Origin: Pseudomonas sp. R28(2017)
GTDB lineage: Bacteria; Pseudomonadota; Gammaproteobacteria; Pseudomonadales; Pseudomonadaceae
Assembly (NCBI RefSeq): GCF_002112505.1
Contig: NZ_NEHW01000009.1
Coordinates: 1-64,000, forward strand
DNA: 64,000 nucleotides
Reading direction: 5' to 3'
Shown here: piece by piece, positions 34,369-41,097 of the stretch
Layout of the letters: each line of letters begins with the position of its first letter
Position numbering within the stretch: the first letter of the stretch is position 1
The notes under the pieces: model-generated
Told to the model about the DNA's origin: nothing
Seen by the model: the letters and a program-made list of their open reading frames with translations, nothing else
Databases searched by the model: none
Position numbers and translations under genes: made by a program

Positions 34369-35145
34369 TTAGCGCATGCGGTTCAGCACCGACAGCATGG
34401 CAGCGGTTTGCGCGTCCGGCATGCCGTCGAAACGCTGCGGGCGGAAGTGCATCTGGAAGGCCGCGATGACGTGCCGCGTGGTGACATCGAGCTGCCCGGT
34501 CTGCTCGATGGCATAGCCAAAGCGCGCCAGCTCCTGCTGGTACCAACCGATGGTCGGTGGGTTGACGTTGAAGTAAGCCTGCTGGCGGGCCACGGCATTG
34601 GGCTCGGGCCAGATGCCGAGGCCTGCATCCGCCAGGCGCTTCCAGGGGAACAACGGGCCAGGGTCGAGCTTGCGCGATGGGGCAATGTCGCTGTGGCCGA
34701 TGATGTGCCGCGGCTCGATGTTGTTGCGCTTGACGATGTCCTTGAGCAACGCGATCAACGACTGGATCTGCGCCTCGCTATACGGGTACCAGACGCGTCC
34801 ATTGGCGGTTTCGTCGAACCCCGGGTTGACGATCTCGATGCCGATGGAGCTGGAGTTCAGCCAGGTGCGCCCCTGCCACTGGCTGTCACCGGCATGCCAG
34901 GCGCGGCGGTTCTCGTCGACCAGCTGGTAGACCGTGGCCGGGCCGTCGCCAATCAGGTAGTGGGCGCTGACTTCGCCGTGGGTCAGCAATGCCAGCGAAC
35001 GCTCCAGCGAGGCGTTGGTGTAGTGCAGGACGACGAACTGGATACGGTTGTCCTGGTTGGCGGAAGGGTGGCTGCGGTCGATGCGCAGGCCGGTCGAGCA
35101 ACCGGCCAGAGTCAGCAGCAGCAATGCGGATAACAACGCTTTCAT
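34369..35145 (-). CDS. ampDh2: N-acetylmuramoyl-L-alanine amidase AmpDh2, lipoprotein
   Basis: The 258-aa protein has lipobox LAGC (Cys16). The zinc amidase (Ami_2) domain has ligands in VVLHYTNAS (His) and the HIIGHSDIAPSRKLDPGPLFPW segment (His, Asp; quoted as HIIGHSDIAP and RKLDPGPLFPW). A C-terminal peptidoglycan-binding helix bundle (about 200-258) follows. It cleaves the amide bond between MurNAc and the stem peptide in the periplasm and can affect ampC induction. Its place beside kinB matches P. aeruginosa ampDh2. An outer-membrane lipoprotein location is likely, since the residue after Cys is Ser rather than Asp. Confidence 0.9.
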   Translation of the reverse strand: MKALLSALLLLTLAGCSTGLRIDRSHPSANQDNRIQFVVLHYTNASLERSLALLTHGEVSAHYLIGDGPATVYQLVDENRRAWHAGDSQWQGRTWLNSSSIGIEIVNPGFDETANGRVWYPYSEAQIQSLIALLKDIVKRNNIEPRHIIGHSDIAPSRKLDPGPLFPWKRLADAGLGIWPEPNAVARQQAYFNVNPPTIGWYQQELARFGYAIEQTGQLDVTTRHVIAAFQMHFRPQRFDGMPDAQTAAMLSVLNRMR

Positions 35146-35204
35146 GGGAAAAGCCAGGGCAGTATGGGTAATGCAATAGGATAACGGATACTGGAGTATC
35201 AGAC

Positions 35205-37151
35205 TTATCCTTGCTCCACCCGGTTTCGTCCTGAATCTTTGGCCCGATAAAGTGCGGCATCGGCGCGCTTGAGCACCTGGTCACCCCGTTCGCCGGAACG
35301 GAAGGCACTCAAGCCGATGGAAGTGGTGATGACCACGCGCTCGCCCTTGAAATGGAACGGGCAGGCCTCGATTGCCGCGCGTAGCGCTTCGGCAACCTGG
35401 GCAGCGGCTGCCGGAGACGTCTGCGGCAGCAACAGCACGAACTCTTCGCCGCCGAACCGGGCGATGAAGTCACGCGCGCGCAGGCGTTTGCGCAGCTGGT
35501 CGGCAACAATCTTCAGCACCTTGTCGCCGGCCAGGTGGCCGTAACTGTCATTGATGCGCTTGAAATGGTCCAGGTCGAGGATGGCCATGGCCAGGTGACC
35601 GCCGTTTTCCTGCCAGTCGAGCATTTCACGCTCCACCTGCTCGGTCCAGGCCGCGCGATTGGGCAGCCCGGTCAGTGGATCGATCAGCGCCTTCTGCCGC
35701 TGCTCTTCCAGGTGTTCACGGTAGCCAAGCGCTTCCTGCTCCATGCTGGCGACCCGCTCGGCCAGGCCCTGCAGGCGCCCGGCAAGCTCCTGCTCGCGGC
35801 GATCACGCTCGAGCTGGTGCTCGTCCATGGTACCCAGCAGCCCTTCCAGGCGGCTTTCCAGGATGTGCTTGAGGCTGTCTACATCCACTGCGCCCTGCAC
35901 ACTGCTTTGCAGGCCATCGACCTGTTCGCGCAGCTGGCTGTCCAGTTCGCGCGCAGCGGAACTGTTGTCGGCATGGCCGGCACTGGCTTCGTGCAAGTGG
36001 CTCTGGAAGCTGTCGAGGCGTTCGTTGAGCTGCTGCAGGTAAGTCTCGAACTCATGCTGCCCGCTGTCGGTGATCGCCAGCATGAGCACGGCCAGGTCAT
36101 CGAGCACCGGGATCAGTTCATACCAGTTCAGCCCGCGTGCCACCCGCTCGCGCATCTCAAGGGCCTGGGCCTTGTGGCGTTCCGGCAGGCTGAGGTCGTC
36201 CAGCAGGCCGATCAGCGTCTGTTCGATGTGCGCCGCGACCTGGCTGTACGGCGGCTCTACCGCATCGGGCAGGGAGTAAGGGCCGTCCTCACCGAACACT
36301 TCTTCGAGTGTCGCCGGCACCGGGGCCGCCAGCGGCTCGGGCTGTTCCTGTAATTCGGCAGCCTCGGCGGCCTGCGGCTCAGCTTCTGGCTGGGCCATTA
36401 CCGGTTGCTCAACGGCCTGTGGCTCAGCAAGCGCCTCCCGCTCGGTGGCATGAGCAGCTTCTTCAGGCTCCGGGGCAGGCGCGGCAGTAGCCAGAGGTTG
36501 CAGCTCGTCCGCGTCACGCGGCGGCAAGTCCACCAGTACAGGCCCGTCCGGCTGCGGTTGGGTTTCAGCCGGGGTGATCTGCGGCTGAAGCTGCACAACC
36601 TGAGCGTCCTCTGCCTGCGGCTCGTTATCGCGGTTACCGAACAGACGCTGCAGGAAGCCCGGCCTGGCCTCGTCATCCGCCTTGCTCAACGAAGAAAGGG
36701 CACGGCCTTGCAGGCCACTGAGCTCACCCAGCAGGGGCGGCAGCTCACGTGACTGGGCGACACCACCATCGAGCTTTTTCGCCAGTTTTTTCAGAGGCCG
36801 GGCAACTTCACCGGGCAACGGCAAGCCTTGAAGCTGGGTAACCAGTGCGTTCAGGGCATCACTGACCTGATTCATGCGGGTTTCCCGACGCTGCTCGGAA
36901 TCCAGCACCGCTTTTTCAAGGCGCGGAATCAGCCCGGCAAGGCCGGCGTCCATGTTGTCGCTGCGGATGACCTCGCGCATTTCCTTCATGCACTGGTCGA
37001 CGACCTTGTCGCTGCCTTCGGCCGCGAGGGTGCTGCGCACCAGGCCACGGCGCAGCAGGTCGAGGCGCGCATTCCAGCGGCGCTCGAGTTTTTCCTGCTG
37101 TTCGATGCTTTTAAGGTATTTTTCTTTCCAGCGCTCGGCTTCTTCGGTCAT
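35205..37151 (-). CDS. dgcH: Diguanylate cyclase with GGEEF domain (DgcH-like)
   Basis: The 648-aa soluble protein has a coiled-coil N-terminus (EAERWKEKYLKSIEQQEKLE), a Gln/Glu/Pro-rich linker and a helical middle. The C-terminal GGDEF domain has an active GGEEF site and an inhibitory I-site RARD exactly five residues before it. DLDHFKRINDSYGHLAGDKV is typical of active cyclases. It makes c-di-GMP and is subject to product inhibition. The P. aeruginosa orthologue at this locus is DgcH. No membrane anchor or sensory PAS is visible. Confidence 0.9.
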   Translation of the reverse strand: MTEEAERWKEKYLKSIEQQEKLERRWNARLDLLRRGLVRSTLAAEGSDKVVDQCMKEMREVIRSDNMDAGLAGLIPRLEKAVLDSEQRRETRMNQVSDALNALVTQLQGLPLPGEVARPLKKLAKKLDGGVAQSRELPPLLGELSGLQGRALSSLSKADDEARPGFLQRLFGNRDNEPQAEDAQVVQLQPQITPAETQPQPDGPVLVDLPPRDADELQPLATAAPAPEPEEAAHATEREALAEPQAVEQPVMAQPEAEPQAAEAAELQEQPEPLAAPVPATLEEVFGEDGPYSLPDAVEPPYSQVAAHIEQTLIGLLDDLSLPERHKAQALEMRERVARGLNWYELIPVLDDLAVLMLAITDSGQHEFETYLQQLNERLDSFQSHLHEASAGHADNSSAARELDSQLREQVDGLQSSVQGAVDVDSLKHILESRLEGLLGTMDEHQLERDRREQELAGRLQGLAERVASMEQEALGYREHLEEQRQKALIDPLTGLPNRAAWTEQVEREMLDWQENGGHLAMAILDLDHFKRINDSYGHLAGDKVLKIVADQLRKRLRARDFIARFGGEEFVLLLPQTSPAAAAQVAEALRAAIEACPFHFKGERVVITTSIGLSAFRSGERGDQVLKRADAALYRAKDSGRNRVEQG

Positions 37152-37249
37152 GCCTGGATCCGCGACGGGTAATGCATCTGTGGGCTGTGTAATGACACGC
37201 TGTCGGCGCGCCCCGCGAACACTTGAGGGCTTGCCGCGCTTTAGCTGAT

Positions 37250-38104
37250 CTAGCTCAAGACCGGCAGCGTATCCACAGTCAGTGCATCAGGCAATCGGAT
37301 CTCCACCGCAACGGGAAGGTGATCTGAAATGGGCTGTGCCAGCACCTCGACCCGCTCCAGGGTCAGGCTCGGGCTGAGCAGGATGTGATCCAGGCAGCGC
37401 TGCGGGCGCCAGCTGGGGAAGGTGGCTTCGACCTGGGGGGCGATCAGGCCCAGATCGCGCAGGGGCGAGTGCTCAAGCAGGTCGGTGGCGTGGGTGTTCA
37501 TGTCCCCCATGAGTACCTGGTGGCGGTAGCCGCCAATCAGCTCACGGATGTAGGCCAGCTGCAGGGCACGCGTCTTGGCACCCAGGGCCAGGTGCATCAT
37601 GACCACGATCAGCGCGTCCTCACCCTCGCCGAAGCGCACCAGGATCGCACCACGGCCGGCCGGGCCGGGCAGTGGGTGATCTTCAAGGTGTTGCGGCTTG
37701 AGGCGGCTGAGCACGCCATTGCTGTGCTGGGCGAAACGCCCGAGGTTGCGATTGAGCTGCTGGTACCAGTAAGGGAAGGCCCCCAGCTGAGCCAGGTGCT
37801 CCACCTGGTTGACGTAGCCTGAGCGCAGGCTGCCGCCATCGGCCTCCTGCAGGGCCACCAGGTCGAAATCACTGAGCAGTTGGCCGATTTTCTGCAGGTT
37901 GCCAGCCCGGCCGGTGTGCGGCAGCAAGTGCTGCCAGCTGCGCGTCAGGTAATGCCGGTAGCGCTCGGTACTGATACCCACCTGGATGTTGAAGCTGAGC
38001 AGCCGCAGACGACCATCCTCGGGCAGGCCTGGGGCCTGCAAGTGATGCTCGTTGACCTGCGGCTGGTGCAGGCCAATGCCACGCGCGGTTCTGAAGCGGC
38101 GCAT
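37250..38104 (-). CDS. Endonuclease/exonuclease/phosphatase (EEP) family protein
   Basis: The 284-aa protein has the EEP fold motifs LLSFNIQVG (metal-binding Asn), VALQEADGG (Glu), LMGDMNTHA (Asp and Asn) and ISDHLPVAVE (catalytic Asp-His). All expected residues are present, so it should be a metal-dependent phosphodiesterase acting on nucleic acid or a phospholipid/inositol-like substrate. It lacks a signal peptide. It is 12 bp downstream of dsbA on the same strand, so it is probably cotranscribed. Substrate unknown. Confidence 0.83.
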   Translation of the reverse strand: MRRFRTARGIGLHQPQVNEHHLQAPGLPEDGRLRLLSFNIQVGISTERYRHYLTRSWQHLLPHTGRAGNLQKIGQLLSDFDLVALQEADGGSLRSGYVNQVEHLAQLGAFPYWYQQLNRNLGRFAQHSNGVLSRLKPQHLEDHPLPGPAGRGAILVRFGEGEDALIVVMMHLALGAKTRALQLAYIRELIGGYRHQVLMGDMNTHATDLLEHSPLRDLGLIAPQVEATFPSWRPQRCLDHILLSPSLTLERVEVLAQPISDHLPVAVEIRLPDALTVDTLPVLS

Positions 38105-38116
38105 GGGGTACGCCGC

Positions 38117-38752
38117 TTACTTAGCGGCGCGCTCCTTCTCGATCAGTTGGTCGGCGACGTTCAGCACGCCTTCCGGCCCGCCAGCGGTACCCAGGTCGAA
38201 GCGGTACTTGCCGTTGACCACCATGCTCGGTACGCCGGTGATTTCGTACTTCTTCGCCAGTTCCTTGGCCTGGTTGACCTGGCCCTTGATGGCGAACGAG
38301 TTGAAGGTGGCGAGGAACTTGTCTTTGTCGACGCCCTGGGTGGCGAGGAAGTCGGCCATGTCGTTCGGGTCGGTCAGGCGCTTGTGCTGGTTCTGGATGG
38401 CGTCGAACACCGCGGCATGCACCTTGTGCTCGACGCCCATGGCTTCGAGGGTCAGGAACATCTGGCCGTGGGCGTCCCATGGGCCGCCGAACATGGCCGG
38501 CACGCGCTTGAAGTTGACGTCCTTGGGCAGCTTGTCGACCCACGGGTTGATGGTCGGCTCGAAGTGGTAGCAGTGGGGGCAGCCGTACCAGAACAGCTCG
38601 ACCACTTCGATCTTGCCTGGCTGGGACACCGGAACAGGGTTGCTCAGCTCGATGTATTCCTTGCCGGCGGTGGCAGGCTCCGCGGCCTGTACGGCAGTCA
38701 TACCGAAGACGCTGGCAGCGACCAGCGCGGCGCTGAGAATCAGTTTACGCAT
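38117..38752 (-). CDS. dsbA: Thiol:disulfide interchange protein DsbA
   Basis: The 211-aa periplasmic oxidase has a signal peptide ending VQA-AE, a thioredoxin fold with active site CPHC (FWYGCPHCYHFEP) and the cis-Pro loop TGVPSMVVNG. It introduces disulfides into exported proteins, which here include neighbouring cytochromes and possibly the CSS-EAL sensor. It is separated from cc4 by a terminator, so it has its own promoter. Confidence 0.95.
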   Translation of the reverse strand: MRKLILSAALVAASVFGMTAVQAAEPATAGKEYIELSNPVPVSQPGKIEVVELFWYGCPHCYHFEPTINPWVDKLPKDVNFKRVPAMFGGPWDAHGQMFLTLEAMGVEHKVHAAVFDAIQNQHKRLTDPNDMADFLATQGVDKDKFLATFNSFAIKGQVNQAKELAKKYEITGVPSMVVNGKYRFDLGTAGGPEGVLNVADQLIEKERAAK

Positions 38753-38845
38753 GCTTTACTCCTGAGCATTCATTGGTCGCCTCGACGCGACCGTGCTGAG
38801 ACCGGTGGCGAAGGGCCCGAGTTCTGTAGTGTAACGGCTGCGGAC

Positions 38846-38874
38846 AGAAAAAAGGGCGGCCCGCGCCGCCCTTT
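38846..38874 (-). terminator. Rho-independent terminator after cc4
   Basis: Stem AAAGGGCGGC/GCCGCCCTTT with a CCGC loop. On the minus strand it is followed by six Ts. It sits between cc4 (ends 38905) and dsbA. Confidence 0.9.
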
Positions 38875-38904
38875 CATCTTTAGCGTTGCAGCATTAACCG
38901 AATG

Positions 38905-39522
38905 TTAATGCAGGCCCTGGATGTAGCTGGCCAGTGCTTCGATCTCGTGATTGCTCAGCTTGCCGGCGATGGTGCGCATGGTCATCGCATCGCCGTCGTT
39001 GGTGCGGTTGCCCTCACGGAAGTCGGTGAGCTGCTTGGTCACGTACTGCGAATGTTGGCCACCCAGGTGCGGGAAGCCGGCGAGGGCGATACCGGCGCCG
39101 TTGGGCGAGTGGCAGCCGGTACAGGCCGGCATGCCTTTTTCCAGGTTGCCGCCATTGAACAGCGCGCGGCCGCGTTCGACCAGCTTGGGATCGGCGGCAC
39201 CGACGCTGCCCTTCTGGCTGGAGAACCAGGCCGCGATGTCCGCCAGGTCCTGGTCACTGAAGTTGGCCAGCATGCCGGTCATTTCCAGCACGGTGCGTTT
39301 GCCCGACTTGATGTCGTGCAGTTGTTTTTCCAGATAGCGCTGGCCCTGGCCGGCCAGTTTCGGGAAGTTCGGCGCCAGGCTGTTGCCGTCGGGGTTGTGG
39401 CAGGCACCACAGACGGCAGTCTTGGCCTGGCCGGCGGCGGCATCGCCTTTGATGGGTTCTGCAGCAGTGGCCGCACCTGCGACACCCAGGGTCAACAGCA
39501 GACTCACGACTAGTTTGTTCAT
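38905..39522 (-). CDS. cc4: Diheme cytochrome c4
   Basis: The 205-aa protein has a signal peptide (ending GAATA-AE) and two class I cytochrome domains with heme sites CGACH and CTGCH, each followed by an axial Met region (VLEMTGM; DAMTMRTIAG). Cytochrome c4 is a periplasmic, membrane-associated electron donor to terminal oxidases. It follows the c5-like gene by 31 bp and is likely cotranscribed. Confidence 0.93.
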   Translation of the reverse strand: MNKLVVSLLLTLGVAGAATAAEPIKGDAAAGQAKTAVCGACHNPDGNSLAPNFPKLAGQGQRYLEKQLHDIKSGKRTVLEMTGMLANFSDQDLADIAAWFSSQKGSVGAADPKLVERGRALFNGGNLEKGMPACTGCHSPNGAGIALAGFPHLGGQHSQYVTKQLTDFREGNRTNDGDAMTMRTIAGKLSNHEIEALASYIQGLH

Positions 39523-39553
39523 CAGCTAATCCAACACGGCTAAGGGTGAAATG

Positions 39554-39856
39554 TTATGTATCGGGACTGCCGCTCATCCAAAGGATGACCAAACGGTAGT
39601 CCTCGGCACTGCAGTCCATGCACAATCCACGCGGCGGCATAGCCTTGAAACCCTGGGTAACATGCACCACCAGTTGCTCCATGCCTTGCGCCAGCCTTGG
39701 CTCCCAAGCTGCCGGGTCACCCTTCTTGGGTGCCTGTGGCAACTGCCCGGCGTGACAGGCCGCACACGTGCGGTTGTACAACACCTCGGGATCCTGTGTA
39801 GCCTGTGCGCTGAAAAACGGCAGGAACATACCGACAGCTAGCAGCCATTTCGCCAT
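39554..39856 (-). CDS. Monoheme cytochrome c5-like protein
   Basis: The 100-aa protein has signal peptide MAKWLLAVGMFLPFFSAQA, heme site CAACH and an extra cysteine pair (GLCMDCS), the pattern of cytochrome c5-type proteins, in which the extra cysteines form a disulfide. Axial Met is likely in FKAMPPRG. The ATG at 39856 is chosen; the frame runs upstream into non-coding sequence. It is divergent from engB with a 193-bp shared promoter region. Confidence 0.9.
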   Translation of the reverse strand: MAKWLLAVGMFLPFFSAQATQDPEVLYNRTCAACHAGQLPQAPKKGDPAAWEPRLAQGMEQLVVHVTQGFKAMPPRGLCMDCSAEDYRLVILWMSGSPDT

Positions 39857-40049
39857 GCGAAACGACCTGACAGGGTTGGGGGACGCGCTGCGTTCTGATG
39901 CGCGAGCTATTGTTCGACACCCCATGCGCATTCCCCTTCGCTGGGAGAATGAGCACACAAAAACTGGGGCATTATATACTTCCGCCATCCAAACGGAAAC
40001 GACACCGCTTGCCGGCCTAGGCTTTGGCAACACCCACATCGGATATCCC

Positions 40050-40682
40050 ATGCAAGTCAAGAACCCCATCCTCGGCCTCTGCCAGAAAGCCAAATTCGCC
40101 CTCAGCGCTGCCAAGGTCGAACAATGCCCGGACGACCAGGGTTACGAGGTGGCTTTCGCCGGCCGTTCCAACGCCGGCAAATCCAGCGCCCTCAATACCC
40201 TGACTCATGCCAGCCTGGCGCGTACCTCGAAAACCCCGGGGCGCACCCAGCTGTTGAATTTCTTCAGTCTGGACGATGAACGGCGTTTGGTCGACCTGCC
40301 GGGCTACGGATATGCAAAAGTCCCGATTCCGCTCAAGCAACACTGGCAGAAGCACCTGGAGGCCTATCTGGGCAGCCGGGATTGCCTGAAGGGCATCATC
40401 TTGATGATGGATGTGCGCCACCCGATGACCGACTTCGACAAGATGATGCTCGACTGGGCCAAGGCCAGCGGCATGCCGATGCATATCCTGCTGACCAAGG
40501 CCGACAAACTCACCCACGGCGCCGGCAAGAACACCCTGCTCAAGGTGCAGTCGGAAATTCGCAAGGGATGGGGTGACGCGGCGACCATCCAGCTGTTCTC
40601 GGCACCCAAGCGCCTGGGCCTGGAAGAGGCCTACCGGGTGCTGGCGGGCTGGATGGAACTGGAAGACAAGCCAGCTGTTTGA
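40050..40682 (+). CDS. engB: Ribosome biogenesis GTPase EngB (YihA/YsxC)
   Basis: The 210-aa GTPase has G1 GRSNAGKS, G2/G3 region RTQLLNFF and DLPGYGYAK, G4 TKADKL, and a C-terminal SAPKRLGLEEA. EngB acts in late 50S subunit assembly. The ATG at 40050 matches the family start MQVKNPILGLCQKAKFALSA. The longer frame to 39768 runs into the divergent cytochrome gene. A REP pair follows it. Confidence 0.94.
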   Translation: MQVKNPILGLCQKAKFALSAAKVEQCPDDQGYEVAFAGRSNAGKSSALNTLTHASLARTSKTPGRTQLLNFFSLDDERRLVDLPGYGYAKVPIPLKQHWQKHLEAYLGSRDCLKGIILMMDVRHPMTDFDKMMLDWAKASGMPMHILLTKADKLTHGAGKNTLLKVQSEIRKGWGDAATIQLFSAPKRLGLEEAYRVLAGWMELEDKPAV

Positions 40683-40697
40683 TGGCAGTTCACTGAC

Positions 40698-40787
40698 CCT
40701 GTGGGAGCGGGCGAGCCCGCGAACCTGGGCGAAGCCCAGGCCAGACACCGCGCTGGGTTTTTCGCGGGCACGCCCGCTCCCACAGGG
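40698..40787. repeat. REP inverted pair D
   Basis: Units at 40698-40723 and 40759-40787 in opposite orientation, between engB (plus) and the sRNA/polA transcript (minus), i.e. at a convergent junction. Confidence 0.88.
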
Positions 40788-40818
40788 TTATTCGCCCGCT
40801 GCAAGTCAAATTCCGGGC

Positions 40819-40863
40819 AAAAAAAACCCCGGACTTCGTATGGGGAGGGGGAAGTTCGGGGTT
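40819..40863 (-). terminator. Terminator of ErsA
   Basis: AACCCCGGACTTC (40825-40837) pairs with GAAGTTCGGGGTT (40851-40863) with one mismatch. The loop is C-rich on the transcribed strand, and a T-tract follows on the minus strand. Confidence 0.88.
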
Positions 40864-40948
40864 CAAGTCTGGACCGCTAGGGCGGGGTCCAGGTATCTGC
40901 CAACACTTAACACAACATAGGAGCATCGAAAGGCTTCACCAGCCATTC
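40819..40948 (-). ncRNA. ersA: Small RNA ErsA (Spot 42-like position)
   Basis: About 130 nt on the minus strand between engB and polA, the position of ErsA in P. aeruginosa and of Spot 42 in E. coli. The 3' end is a Rho-independent terminator whose loop carries a pyrimidine-rich CCCCCTCCCC, a natural mRNA-pairing site. Seven or more Ts follow. An internal hairpin CTGGACC/GGTCCAG is present. The 5' end is placed by the sigma-22-type promoter just upstream. The predicted length agrees with the reported size of ErsA as I recall it (about 132 nt). ErsA acts with Hfq on envelope and alginate genes in P. aeruginosa. The 415-bp gap here holds this gene, the REP pair and the polA end. Confidence 0.82.
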
Positions 40949-40954
40949 AGTTAC

Positions 40955-40982
40955 TCTGAGTCCCGCTTCACCGGTTTAGTTC
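40955..40982 (-). promoter_or_regulatory. AlgU/sigma-22-type promoter of ErsA
   Basis: Minus strand: GAACTA (-35, 40982-40977), 17-bp spacer, TCAGA (-10, 40959-40955), close to the GAACTT-N16/17-TCTGA consensus of envelope-stress sigma factors. Confidence 0.7.
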
Positions 40983-40993
40983 CGGAGCCCTCA

Positions 40994-41012
40994 AAACTAT
41001 TTGCGATAGTTT
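40994..41012 (-). terminator. Weak hairpin after polA
   Basis: AAACTAT/ATAGTTT stem with a 5-nt loop and TTTT following on the minus strand, about 86 bp after the polA stop and just upstream of the ErsA promoter. Confidence 0.5.
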
Positions 41013-41097
41013 CATGAAACTCTCGAACTAATGGCATCGAGCCATGCCAGGATCCGCGTCACCACGCCGCAGATCCTACACACCTTTCCCTGCTCAA

